Shown: positions 12,358 through 23,397, numbered from the stretch's first letter. The stretch: DNA of 64,000 nucleotides from Phycomyces blakesleeanus NRRL 1555(-) (GCF_001638985.1 NW_017265153.1:617776-681775), one strand, 5' to 3'. Numbers and translations are program-made. Notes: generated from the sequence alone by a model not told the origin.

Positions 12358-12900
12358 TGTGGTGATCCAGACACTCAGATGTTGGATTTATCACATATAA
12401 GAACATATTCATATTGGAATAGCGTAGTAGCTATCATCTTGTCAGTATAAAATATATATAAACGATTAAGTAATCAGCCCAATAATTATTACAGTTAGTA
12501 CTGTAGATAATATCTTAAAGATTGTTAAGATAATTATATCATACTGCCGGGTAAACTGTGTCAGATCGATATGGAGCTAATTTAGTAGGAAGTCCTAAAG
12601 CTCTAGTATAAAAGAGAAAAGAATAGCTAAGAGCTAAAGAAATATGATTTATGACTTGATGTCATAATTGTAACACCGACACTAGTTAAGCAGTAAATAC
12701 ACTCTAATAACCAAATATAGTAAAGGAAGAAAGCCTTAAGAAACTAAGACGTAATGACAAGAGCAGATTGTGTTTTCTTATAAAAAGGGACACTTTTTAT
12801 TTATGAATAAAAAAAACTGATATACAGTCTCAAAGTATTTCTATACATCTCTATTATCAAATATTTTATTTTTCTATTGTTTTGTACCTGAAATACCACA
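12358..12900 (+). mobile_element. Solo LTR, family 1, second copy (543 bp)
   Basis: Same length and ends (TGTGGT...ACCACA) as 2691-3233 but in the opposite orientation. It is flanked by its own 5-bp duplication TTATA (12353-12357 and 12901-12905). The two copies differ at few sites by eye. Different target duplications show two independent insertions, not the terminal repeats of one 10-kb element. It lies just beyond the 3' end of the MULE-OTU gene. Confidence 0.93.
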
Positions 12901-12910
12901 TTATATATGT

Positions 12911-13714
12911 GTGAGGTCAATAATATCGGAAGAATTTATGGGAGAATTTGTAGGAGAGTTAGTGGCAGTAGTAGTAATTGTAATAGTTGTAGTAGTGGAG
13001 GATAAAAGATAAGACTTGTTCTTTGGGAACTGACCCCAATGATTCCAACTTGTGAAAAGCAGTCAATGATACTCCCTTTACAGATAGCATCAAAATACAG
13101 TGCATTTACCTCAGGCCAGGACCGATGTACATGAGGCTTCACTTTAATTGTTGTCCAGTGACACCCATGTACATGGTGCAAGAACATTGGCAATGGCTTT
13201 CTTTTGAGAGGCTTCCAATCATGGAGGGGAAGGAAAGTTACAGGCAAGACACTCCGATCGTCCGAGTACATACAAACAGGCTCGTTATAGGTGTCAGCTA
13301 TTATCTGAGCACAGTCTGATGCAGAGAACCACATAGAGGAAGGGCAAGATGGGATATTTTCCCCAAGAGCAGGGTCAATCTCAGAGCCAAAGGCAATGAC
13401 CTCTGTCACTTCGGCAACATCCATGCCAAAGTTGTGCTCGTAAAGTTTACTGTGGGTTGCCATCGTAGCCAACATCTTCTTCTTCACCAAAGGAAACTGA
13501 TCCTCTCCACCCTCTTTCAGGTGTGCAAATACACAGAAACCGCACCAACCATCGGACTTGGGGTTAAACGTCAACGAAATGGCGGCTTGGTCGATTTGAG
13601 CAGGCAGAGCAAAGTCATGCACATTTTTGTTTTGTTTTTTTGGACTAGGCAAATCGTACCAGTAGTCGTCTTAGAGATGTTTAGGTGTTTTAATTCCAGA
13701 GGAATATTTTTCAG
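12911..13714 (-). pseudogene. OTU cysteine-protease domain, C-terminal exon of the MULE-OTU transposase
   Basis: The last exon of the transposase gene begins at 13714 after a TTAG acceptor, phase 1. It is broken by TAA at 13671-13673 and continues in the same frame. The OTU core is visible: SDGWCGFCVFAH (Asp/Cys nucleophile box), a central WFSASDCAQIIADTYNEPV segment, and late histidines (HHVHGCHW). OTU enzymes remove ubiquitin-like modifiers; OTU fusions to MULE transposases are known in eukaryotes. Near 13,040 the frame shifts: the open frame ends at 12936, while another frame gives NHWGQFPKNKSYL and then a Thr/Asn/Ser-rich tail ending in IDLT before a stop near 12,911. A frameshift plus a nonsense codon make this copy inactive as assembled. 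Confidence 0.68.
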
Positions 13715-13780
13715 CTAAGAAGAAACAAAAAACAATGTAACATTTAGCATTTAATTTTAGTAAAATATCTTATCGGTTAC

Positions 13781-14103
13781 CTTCTTCGAGAGGCTCTTGC
13801 TTTTTAGCGAAATTAGTTGTTTTAGCTATAGAGAAAACATGCAATGTGTGAGTAAACCATACAAAATATTTTGTGATTCATTTATAAGTTATCAAAAATT
13901 ATCTTCTTCGAGAGGCTCTTGTTTTTCAGCGAATTGGGTTTCTTTTTTTATTTCTTTTATGACTAGAAATAGTAAGCATTAGATATTACATTGGAATTTC
14001 ACAAAAAAAACAATTATAAATTACTTTTTTTGAGAGGCTCTTCCTCTAAGAACTCCTTCATCACTTCTTTAAGTCCTTCTTTCAAAATACTTCTGATATC
14101 ATT
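13781..14103 (-). other. Tandemly repeated micro-exons linking the MULE and OTU parts
   Basis: Three consecutive small exons on the minus strand: 14103-14025 (79 nt), 13962-13903 (60 nt) and 13825-13781 (45 nt). Each ends in nearly the same peptide: EEEPLKK, FAEKQEPLEE, FAKKQEPLEE. After the first, all start and end in phase 1, so any one can be skipped without loss of frame. Splice sites are GT-AG except the donor of the 60-nt exon, which reads GAAG-ATAATT (AT instead of GT). The repeats look like duplicated copies of one linker exon. Confidence 0.62.
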
Positions 14104-14169
14104 CTAAAGAAATAAAGAATAAATATGTATTAGATTATGAAATCATGTTTGTGTATGTTGCATGCTTAC

Positions 14170-16196
14170 TTTGTTCTATTGCACAAGGAGATGTCTGTGC
14201 TTGTGATAGACAAAGTCCTTTGGGAGAGCAGTTTTCCTTTTGACGTGCTTAGGTCTTCCAGGAGCTTTGACCTCACTTGCCAAAGGAAATACAACATTTG
14301 GATGGTCAATTATTTCACCAGCATTGTCAACAAGTTCATCAACTATTGCCATAAGATTCTGGACTTGTTGATTCCCTTCACACTGATGAAACAATTGTTC
14401 AAGCTTTGTTATACATTTCACCCACAGGGCAGGCTTATCAACATCAATTTTCTGTAGAGAAACGTCACATTCCAGTTGCTTCAAACGTTCACCCAAAGAA
14501 GAAGACAGAATCCATCTTTCAGGAATGTCTGATAATAGCAACATACGATCTCTTGGCAGATCATGGCGACAATGAAGACCAAATACCACTTTTACTCTGC
14601 AATTGCAAAGCTCACCAGGTACAACCTCTTCTAGAAGCTCAGCACGGATGGTGATCAAACCAATTCTGGAGACGTGGTGAATCAATTCACAGAGGCGAGG
14701 TTCATGGTATATTCTGGCATCTGTGATAGTTGCCTCATTCAACTCAAGGTCCTGATAGTCGCCCTTGAACTGGAGAAGATAGGAGCAAATTTGCTCAAAT
14801 GAAGAGTTCAATGACTGAAGAGCCGAGATTTTTCTTTTCAGAGCATTATGGCCACTCTCGACACGTTGTGTTGTCACACAGTCAAAATGTTTCAATTGAC
14901 TAGTGAGGTAGCCAGCCCACTTTTCCTTGCACAGCATCCACTCATCTTCAAAGCACTTTTCTAGAGTTATTTTTTCTACAACCTTTGTAGAATCATCATC
15001 ATTGTCTTCTAGCTGCTCTTTACTTTGGAAATCTTTCCGAGATGACAGCGATTTGAAAAGCTCAAGATTTTCATCAAAGACATTGCGTTTATCTCCAAAG
15101 ATCATTTTGTTGACTAAATGTGTGCACAACTCTTTTTCTTTTCCTGGCTTCATTGTTTTTTTTTTGCCATTTTGGCAATGTTGTTGATCATATGCCAACC
15201 ACATAGAAGCTTCTTGGCCAAGGGAAACTCGGAATCAAGCGCATTCATCAATATTTTACATTTGTCTGTAACAAATATAGGGGCTTTATCAACCCCCTCC
15301 AAAACAATTGCTTTCAGAGACTTCACAAACCAAACATAGCTCTTCTCTGTCTCATCGGCTACCCATGCAAAGGCCACAGAAAAGCTCTTCAACCTTTCTC
15401 CACCTAGGTTACTGACACCCTCTATGCAAACCAATGGCATCTTCGCACAGTTTGTCTTGTATGTAGCATCTACAATAAAGACATCGGGGAAACGTTGAGC
15501 TCTCTTGATCATTATATCGTTCGTAAAAAATATATGAGTTAGTCTATTTCTCTCATTAAACTCGTAGAGAACGGAGAATCCCTTTGCTTCCATTGTTCTG
15601 ATGAGCTCAGTAGCGCCATGGGCAGACTCCTCATCACCACGAGTAGCACTGTACTTGAGATTGTTGATATCGCTGATCCTCAGCTTTCTCATTCCTGTCA
15701 CCTTGTCACTTGTTGCCTTCTGAACATCACGGGACTTGGCATGATTCTCCAACATTGTCTTTGCAATAGTGGCATCTTCAGCAGTCAAAAGAGACATTCT
15801 TCCTTGGTGAGAAGAAGCCAAATTCTCAGGGGTGATAGGGTGGTTGTGGCAATGTTCGTTTTCCCCATAGGCGGGCAAAGGAAGATATATTTTGCTCTTC
15901 TTCTTATAAGAAAATCTTAAGAGATAGGGGCATCCAGTAAGAGAAGAGTTGGGCATCTTCTTTCTTTTCTCATCACTTATATTGCGCTTGTCACGATAAA
16001 CACCAGCCTTTGAACAAGCAATGTGCAGAATAGGGAATTTTCCGCCCTTAATCTTAATAGTGAAGTTATTAGAAAGGGCATAATTGTTTACGGCTTGAAG
16101 AACACTTTGCTTGTCAGGATAACCATTCTTGGGGAATGAGAGAGTTGTTTTAAGCGAGTACATCTTCTCAATAGAGGTATTGAAGTTGGTGTTCAT
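14170..16196 (-). pseudogene. MULE (Mutator-like) transposase, FAR1/MULE/SWIM part
   Basis: Two overlapping frames form one protein: 16196-15150 (348 aa) and 15204-14176 (342 aa). The switch occurs at an A10 run (T10 on the plus strand, 15156-15165). The N-terminus has a FAR1/WRKY-GCM1-like zinc-binding pattern (Cys in ILHIACSK and LTGCPYLL, His in EHCHNHPI). The MULE core shows VDATYKTN and VFVTDKCKILMNAL, which supply the two catalytic Asp residues, and CGWHMINNI. RVESGHNALK is the likely third (Glu) site. A SWIM zinc finger follows (CNC...HCRH). The frame meets TAG at 14176-14178, then GT at 14168-14169 opens an intron into the micro-exons and OTU exon. One homopolymer frameshift and one nonsense codon suggest a recently inactivated copy, unless the A10 shift is a sequencing error. 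Confidence 0.85.
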
Positions 16197-16567
16197 ATTT
16201 AATAAAAGAGCACTGTAGTTATATAAGTATTTTTATTGATTCATGTACGCAATGTATGCAATGTACATAACGTAAAAAAGGCATCATATCTTGTTATTTG
16301 GAAATATTATTTTTTATTCTTACAACTAAATGTTAATGACTTTAAGAAAGGGGGTGTTTTTATTTTTCCCAGGAAATTGGAATGATCTAAAGATGGGAAC
16401 AGGGGTGTGCTCATAAAGAATGGGGATGGGGGGTTCTTCAAGACACTTTATAGCTGGGCCTCGGACTCACAGTCACCTTAAATTGTGTGGTGCCATTACC
16501 CCCCGTCCCCTAAGATCGCTGAACAAGCAATACAACCAAGAACGTTGAGCAACAGGATGAAGATGGA
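16197..16567. other. Intergenic stretch with G/C-rich runs
   Basis: Upstream region of the MULE gene. It contains ATGGGGATGGGGGGTT (near 16427-16442) and CCCCCCGTCCCCTAAGAT (near 16500-16517). The latter matches, inverted, the ATCTTAGGGGACAGGG at 11351-11366 and may mark the right terminal repeat of the MULE element. Otherwise nothing is recognised. Confidence 0.4.
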
Positions 16568-17185
16568 GTGATTACGCAGACTACACAGACTACAAGAGCA
16601 ACAACCACAGGTGTAGAACAACTAGGTTCTTGGACCAATAATGTAGTGATAGTTCTTCTTCAATTGATGATAGAAAGAAATTTTCACTCAAAATATCAGA
16701 CATCTGATAACACTAGAAAGAACAGATTGTGGCCAACCCTTCACAATTTATTTTGCAGAAGTCCTGTGATATTGCAGCATGCAAGAGCTTTTCCGTGCTC
16801 AAAATTTGCAGAGATATTCAGAACTGTCAAATACATAAGAGACGAATTCCAAAAGATAAAGAGAAATTTCCGAAGAGTAGTTGCAGATACAACAAGAACA
16901 GGTTCTGGTGACCCTCCTTCTCAAGAAAGATATCCACTTTATGATGACATGAAGAATATAACCTTGTGTGATCCAAGCTTTTGGCTGCCTGCCCTTCACA
17001 AGTTAGATGCTATTGTCAATGGTGCTTTAGGAAATCTGATGGAATATAATATCAATGAGAATGGAACATCATACACAGTTACTGCCATTGAGACAGCCGA
17101 AATGATACCAATAGAAGCAATAGAATACTGCAAAAGGAGGATGGATTTGGTTAAATTTTATTTTTTGAATTTTGACAAAATTTGA
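16568..17185 (+). CDS. Myb/SANT-like (trihelix-type) DNA-binding protein, 5' incomplete
   Basis: The open frame ends at TGA 17183-17185. It can be extended slightly upstream of the first usable start, so a first exon is probably missing from this model; an acceptor-like CCTAAG or AACAAG lies near 16517-16535. After a Thr-rich lead comes a Myb/SANT-like domain with spaced aromatics (SWTNNVVIVLLQLMIERNF, LWPTLHNLF, VKYIRDEFQKIKRNFRRV). Then a loop containing PPSQERYPLYDDM, WLPALHKLDAIVNGALGN, and a Glu-rich end. Such proteins act in transcription or as partners of DNA transposons. It lies between the MULE element and Tnp2 copy B, so a transposon origin is possible but unproven. Confidence 0.5.
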   Translation: MITQTTQTTRATTTGVEQLGSWTNNVVIVLLQLMIERNFHSKYQTSDNTRKNRLWPTLHNLFCRSPVILQHARAFPCSKFAEIFRTVKYIRDEFQKIKRNFRRVVADTTRTGSGDPPSQERYPLYDDMKNITLCDPSFWLPALHKLDAIVNGALGNLMEYNINENGTSYTVTAIETAEMIPIEAIEYCKRRMDLVKFYFLNFDKI

Positions 17186-17938
17186 AAAAATATTTCAAAC
17201 AACATCGTTTTTCAATATATTTTTTTCTTGATATGTGAATTCGCAATTTTTTCTGATTATATTAAATAAACACAGATACAAATACAAGTATTTATTAATT
17301 AGACAGTAAATTGCACAATTGTCTTAAAAAATATATGTTTCGATTGACTTGGCAGAAAAATAAAAAATAAAAATAAAATATTAAATGTTAAATGTAGTAG
17401 TTAATTATTTTTCTGGAAGAAAAAACTTGTTGTTCCAGATGCAACTAATTTAGACTCAATAATATTTTTATTGCATTGCAAAAAATACCGATTTTTATTA
17501 GAATATAATAATGTATGATATATGACTTATTTTTAATAAGAAAGTATATCAAAAAAAATTGAAAAAAAGAGCAAGAATTGATGTCATAAAAAATACAAGA
17601 AAAAGAAAATCCAAAAAAGGCCACTTGCCAAAATGAGCGAGAATTGATGTTATGTTAAAAAAACGCGAAAGAGAAAAACTACACCATTATATCAGTGATT
17701 ATTAAATTGAAGCCCCATTAATAATCAGGCACATTTTTTTAAGAAAAGATTGCTGTATCAAAATCCATTTGTAATTCTTACTAATAGGGACGGTAAGCTC
17801 AATGTAGTCAATGACATAGTGAACAAGATATATCAACTCATTATTAATGACAAAAATAAGAGACATATAAAAGATGAAAATAAAATATAGTATACACCTT
17901 TTTATTATTTTATTATTATTAATATTATTCTTACTGTT
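17186..17938. other. AT-rich 5' region of Tnp2 element B
   Basis: No ORF of note. The segment near 17,770-17,880 (TGTAATTCTTACTAATAGGG and following) is homologous to 33,583-33,700 upstream of copy C, so the element starts before it. Confidence 0.55.
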
Positions 17939-20900
17939 ATGAATTCTACAACTAAAACCTACACTGTTATGTGTACATATTCATCATGTACCAAAAATGC
18001 AATTGGTGGAATTTTGCAAAATGCACAAACCTTTAAGCGTCATAATGATGCTGATAAGTTATTAGACATTGGCCCAAAAAATCGAGGTAAATGACATTTG
18101 AGTAGTACGCGCATTACTGAATAAATTGTAATCTAATATTTTTTTTTGTTAATTATCAGTTAATACAGAAGTTGTCAAAGAAGAGACAGATGTTGAGATG
18201 GTAGATATATCTGAAACATCGATTGATTATGAGTATAAAATTTCTTTTTAATAAATCATAATTTAGATAGCTAATAGTCTGGTTTTACTATAGATGAAGA
18301 CAATTATTCTATTGTATCAGCTGAAACTACCATACAGAGTATACCTTTTTTGAGAGAAGACGAGATTTTTCAATTCGCAGAGTCTGATGTTGAGACAACA
18401 TCATTGGCTTCTGACAATGACGATCCTGATTCAAGCGATGAGTCTGAAAATGAGAGCAAAGTTGAGGTTGCCAGTATTGAAGATTTTGAAGACATGGTTG
18501 CTTCCGGTATGCATACATTTAAACAAGAAATATATATAAATTGTGTTATAAATAATTAACAGAAATACTTGCCTTTGTAGTTGCTTCTTTGAAAATTCAT
18601 GAAATGTCTCAAACAAGCCAATTCATAGCTATATTTGGCATTATCTTTCATGCGTTTTACTTGGTTCAAGCAGGTGGAACTGCTATGTTGAAATTCTTCC
18701 GCCATCTTCTTGTTGCCTTTGATAAAGATACCAATCTCCCACTCACCATTAATGCATTAAAGACTATGACTGGCTTCAATTTCATGACAAAAAGCATTGT
18801 CAAATACACTGTCTGCAACAAGTGCTTTGCAATTTATCTACCAGGCAATTGCCAACCAAATTGCACATTCGAAAAATACACAACCAAACCACCAACATAC
18901 TGCGGAAATCCTCTTTTCTCTGACACCGAAGCTGATCGCGCCGTCCCTCTCATGGTTTTCCCATACAACTCGCTCAAGAATGCATTGGCACAGCATTTCG
19001 CCAAACCTGGGTTTGAGCATCAAATCGTTCAATGGAGATCAAGGGAAACCATAAACAGTACCTTGTTGGACGTCTATGATGGTGCAATGTGGTCTGAGCT
19101 CCTTGATGGAGATGACAAGCCTTTTGTGAATCATGACAATTCTTTGATGTTGACATTGAATGTGGATTGGTTTCAACTGTTCGAGGGTTGTACACATGCA
19201 AGTGGGGCCTTGTACCTCTCAATAAACAACCTGCCTAGAGAAGAAAGAATGAAGCCAGAAAACATTATCCTTGTCAGTATCATGCCTGATCCAAAGGAAC
19301 CAAAGATCGACCAGATGAACAACTTCTTAGAACCTCTGGTAGACGAGCTGGTAGAGTTATACAGCGGCATAACTATGAAAACTCCAGAGTTCCCCAATGG
19401 TACTAGTATCTGCGCTGCTCTTATGTGTGTTGCTTGCAACATACCTGCTGCAAGAAAGACTGCTGGATTTACAGGATTTGCAAGTACAAACGCCTGTCAC
19501 ATATGCAAGCATCATTTCACTGTTGTTGCTCGAACAAGTAAGATCAATTATTCTGGATTCAATCATGAGAACTGGGTCTCCTGAACAAAAGAGGAAAATG
19601 CAACCGAAGCTGAGATGTGGTTCTGTGCAGAATCTGATGCAGAGAGAGCTGTTTTGGAGAAGCAGCATGGCACCCGTTTTTCCGAGTTGCATCACCTACA
19701 CTACTTTGATCCCGTCTGAAGCACAATTTGTTTCTTGGGACAGCAAAGCATATGATCAGTGTTTGGAAAGACCTGAGGTATCTCTCTGTTGTGGGGAGAA
19801 AATAAAGCAAAATATAATATAGACGAAAGAATTCGTGAGAACTTGTGTAGGTTGTTTATTTCAAAAGAAAAGTAAAGAATGATAAAATTCCATTATCTTT
19901 CTACATGGAACTATCTACTGATATTTATATGTTTTTCTAATTTGTAATTCAGTGTGTGCTTAAGTAATCTTTATCACGATGAGTCATCTTCCAGGAGTAT
20001 TGTTCTTCTGAAAAGATCCAGAAAGACCAATTAATATGATACTTCTCCAGTCAGATCAGTCCAAGAGTTTTGGTAAAGAAGAGCATTTATGCTATTGGTA
20101 ATATTTTAGTATTCCGACCCAGATACTTGGGTAATGTTTCATAATATTAAATAGTTGTAGTTGTAGTCTCTCAATTAAGTATTTGTATAATAAAAGAAAT
20201 ATGTAGATGAAATATAATGATGCCATATATATAATGTATATGTATTTGTATATCCCATGTTATGGTGATAATAATAAATAATCAATTATGTGTATGATGA
20301 TCTGTGTATTAGATAATATCATAAAGGGAGATCCGTTTGACTGGAATAGCTGAGGATATTATTTTATCCTTCAGTCTTACTCTCAGATTCAGCAGTAATC
20401 AATACTCATTCACAACACTCCCAACTGCTGTTCTTGTCCATATGCAACGTCTTGTCGATGGTATTCTTGTTCCTTCTAGGTATGCCATTTTATCAACAAA
20501 GATCGAATCTGGTTTCCCATATATGAAGGCAGATGAGTGGTAATTGTGGTGTCTGATTTATTCGTTGGTAGTACTAAATGATGCTTTGTCTGAAGACGAC
20601 TACAAAAACTGGACTCTCTTTGTAAAAGCATGCCGAAAGTTGACCAGTCCTTCAGTCACATATTCAGAAATTTACAGCGCACACCAGCTTCTTGGAGAAT
20701 TTGGAAAAGAGTGTGAGACGCTTTATGGAGAGAGCAGCATCATGCCAAATATGCACTTGCATATGCACTTGCATGAGTCGATGCTTAACTTTGGTCCGGT
20801 ATACACATTCTGGCTGTATAGCTTTGAGAGATACAACGGCAAGTTGAAGAACATCAAGACGAACTGTTGCAATGGTCTTGAGGTCACCTTCATGAGAGTC

Positions 20901-21704
20901 TTCCTGGAGAAAGCATTCATTGGTAGCTTTCTTTGAGCGTATTCTACCAATCTTTCATTACCACTGATAGAGTTCCTTGAGGGGGTTGCCCAAGTAAAAT
21001 CAAATTCCAACAGCTCTTCTCCCTTGAATTTGGATGCTGGCCACCCTCCTACATTGCCATTTAGCTTAGCAATGTTCCAGCAAACTGCTACCAATCCATG
21101 GTACAATGTCACCAGAAGTGAGGTCTTGCCCCCAACCACATTGCCAATCAAGTTGCAGCCTTTGACTATGATGAAGAATGATCACTATCAGTGGTTATTT
21201 GAATTCTATGTCAAGGCTTACGGGAGTACAAGTGTTTCCTTCTGTGTGGTAGGAAGAATCTCAATTGGTGAGGATGTATTTGTGAACAATTGGATTCAAA
21301 AGGTGAAGAAGATTTTGTTGCTGGGGCAAGAGTACTGCAGTGGTGAAAAGGAGAAGCGCAGGTCTTTTGTGAGAGTATTGTTTCTTGAGAGAACAAATGA
21401 CGATGTATCTGAATTCCCTGGTCAAATAGAGTATTTATTTACTCATACCATCAAGATCGGTGGAGTCAAAAGAGTGTCAACATTTGCATTCATTAAATGG
21501 TTTCCCATCTACCATTCAAGTAGTCATCAGCCATTAGCTGATCAAGGTCTGCAGTTGTGGGATAAGAGATTTATGGAAGAGGATGCTTCATGCATTGTTC
21601 TAGTGCATTGTCTGCATTTGTGCTTTGCGTTGACTATGCATAAAATGCAGAGTGGGACGCAAAAGCACCTGGTTATTCCACTGCCTAGAAAAGTAGTCAC
21701 ATAA
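17939..21704 (+). pseudogene. Tnp2-like transposase, copy B, disrupted by a solo LTR
   Basis: The first exon, 17939-18086, encodes a Cys/His-containing N-terminus (MCTYSSCTKN...TFKRH). Introns 18087-18159 and near 18233-18294 separate further acidic exons; the last of these before the main frame ends at a GT at 18507-18508. The main frame runs from about 18,580. Recognisable motifs are LTLNVDWFQLFEGCTHASGA, PAARKTAGF, NLFLGTAKHM, FPYMKADEW, LHMHLHESMLNFGPVYTFW and FERYNGKLK. The frame ends with IPLPRKVVT. It is broken by TGA at 19582-19584 and 19717-19719, a deletion just after the second stop, a 631-bp LTR (19787-20417), TAA at 20541-20543 and TGA at 20934-20936. It belongs to the same subfamily as copy C. 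A decayed accessory gene converges on it downstream. Confidence 0.78.
19787..20417 (+). mobile_element. Solo LTR, family 2 (631 bp), inserted in Tnp2 copy B
   Basis: It begins TGTTGTG and ends CACAACA, perfect 7-bp inverted ends in TG...CA form. The flanking 5-mers are CTCTC (19782-19786) and CTCCC (20418-20422), a target duplication with one mismatch. Removing it joins the two halves of the transposase in one frame (RYLS to TAVLVHM), aligning with copy C. No coding capacity. Strand is arbitrary. It is unrelated to the 543-bp LTR family. Confidence 0.85.
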
Positions 21705-22310
21705 AAAACAAAAAAAACAACTATTTAGGTTACCAGTATAAATAATTATAATACGAGTTTTTTTGACTGTAAAAAGGTTTAGCTTTATTTATCTCTGTAT
21801 TCTTATTTAGTTTTAACATTACTTCTTTATTAAGTATTTAAAAGAGCAATAGTAAATTATATTACCAGTTTTTTTTAACTATTAACGAATAGTAAAAACC
21901 ATTATTTATTTCTCTTGCTTTTATCAATAATATAAAAGACAAAATACTTGTATATTTAATACCCGACATTTACCATTTTCTTAGCCTTTATTACATATTC
22001 TTGCTAATATTGGTATTATAATTTCCAATAAAAAAAACAAGAATAAAACAATCAGGGTTATATAATAAAATAATTGCTTTGTATATATATTTTTTTTATT
22101 AATTGGCTTTAAAATAAAATAAAATAAAATAATAATTTATTATTTTGATTTTTGATTTTGTTTTTTTCTTTTTCCTTTTATTTATATTTTAATTGCTTCT
22201 CATCTTGACAATACTGCCTGATTATATTTTACCACTTCACTCCACGTCATTCAACACAATCAATAAAAATCATTAAAGTACTATATGCGCTTTGTAAACA
22301 AAATAATGAT
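21705..22310. other. AT-rich stretch between convergent genes of element B
   Basis: No gene. Bases up to about 21,975 are homologous to the sequence after copy C (36,462-36,722), showing that both are 3' ends of the same transposon subfamily. Confidence 0.6.
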
Positions 22311-23397
22311 TTATTGTTGGCATGTGTGAATCCAAGCAGCAACATGTGCCTTTTTCTCATTGGATAACTCGGTGTTTCTCAAAATAATTGGATAGACAGA
22401 ATTGCCAATGACGTCTGGTCCCTTGTTAGCAAGTCTCTGTTTCTTCAAAACAGTAAAGTATTCATCCATCTGCATTATAATATAAATACTTTTGAGTTAG
22501 AAGTATTAAAAAAATAACCTTTATCATGAGAGCCTTACCAAGGGATGTCTATTTCTAGGAGTATATCTAGTTTTATTCTTCTCCTCATCTGACTCAATAT
22601 CAGACAACATGTCATAGTCCAGAAGGTCAACAACAGTCTCACCAAACTTAGACTCAAGGTTTGTCTTGTTGGCCAAGTGAATTTCTTTGTAGCCTGCAAG
22701 AATCTGAAAAAAAAGTTAAAATAGTTTATACAAAACCTGTTGACTATACTTACTTTTGTCTTTCTGGACCAGCATCGAGAAATCCGATTTTGTTAAGCTA
22801 TCTTTTCCAGCAAAGCTTTTGCCCTTTGAAGCATATACGAAATATGTCTTCGGGTTTTCTCTTCCACAACTGCAGACGAAACAGACTTTACTTCAGCTTG
22901 CTGACGTGTGTAGCTCTGCACTACATCAGCAATGGGATGGTTGGATGTCGAGAAGATGCCTTCATTGACTGTCAATGGCATTGTTGCCAGAACTGCTTGT
23001 GTTTGAGAACGGATCAATCTCTGCAAAATATAATGTAAGTAACTTTGCAATATTCTATTACTAGTATATATCCTACCAAAACCGTTGGAAGGTGGTACTT
23101 TATATATTCTTCTGTAGTAAGAGCCTGACTGATGGGACTATGGTTCGAATTGTTATTCTGGCCATTGGTTGCTCCCATGTTGTGGTAGACCTTCTCCAGA
23201 AGTGAATGAGATTCATTCAGTCAGATGCTCATGGTAGACAAAGTGAACAGGACAGTACCATCTAACTCTGCGCTAACTGTCAAGCTGGAAAGAATTTCCC
23301 GTTGTCTTGTGCTTGCTGCTGTCCCAGCAGTTTGTTGAACAGACTTTTTTGTAGTTGTCTTTTCCATTTTTTTGGTTTGCTGCGTATTAGAAGACAT
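22311..23397 (-). pseudogene. Transposon accessory gene, copy B (decayed homologue)
   Basis: Four exons on the minus strand: 23397-23077, 23020-22754, 22703-22539 and 22469-22311. All are GT-AG, phase 0, with introns of 50-69 bp, giving 912 nt (303 codons). Two in-frame stops interrupt it: TGA at 23221-23223 and TAA at 22793-22795. The third exon is 165 nt, exactly like the fourth exon of 7177-8381, and carries a comparable acidic motif (DYDMLSDIESDEE against YRDAMSGDETETD). The last exons are 159 and 153 nt. Sequence similarity is otherwise low, as expected for two diverged subfamilies. The position, convergent with and downstream of the Tnp2 transposase, is the same in both. Function unknown. 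Confidence 0.68.

Noticed and set aside
2691..12900. One large retroelement bounded by the two 543-bp repeats
   Set aside because: The repeats are inverted, not direct, have different 5-bp target duplications, and enclose unrelated transposon genes.
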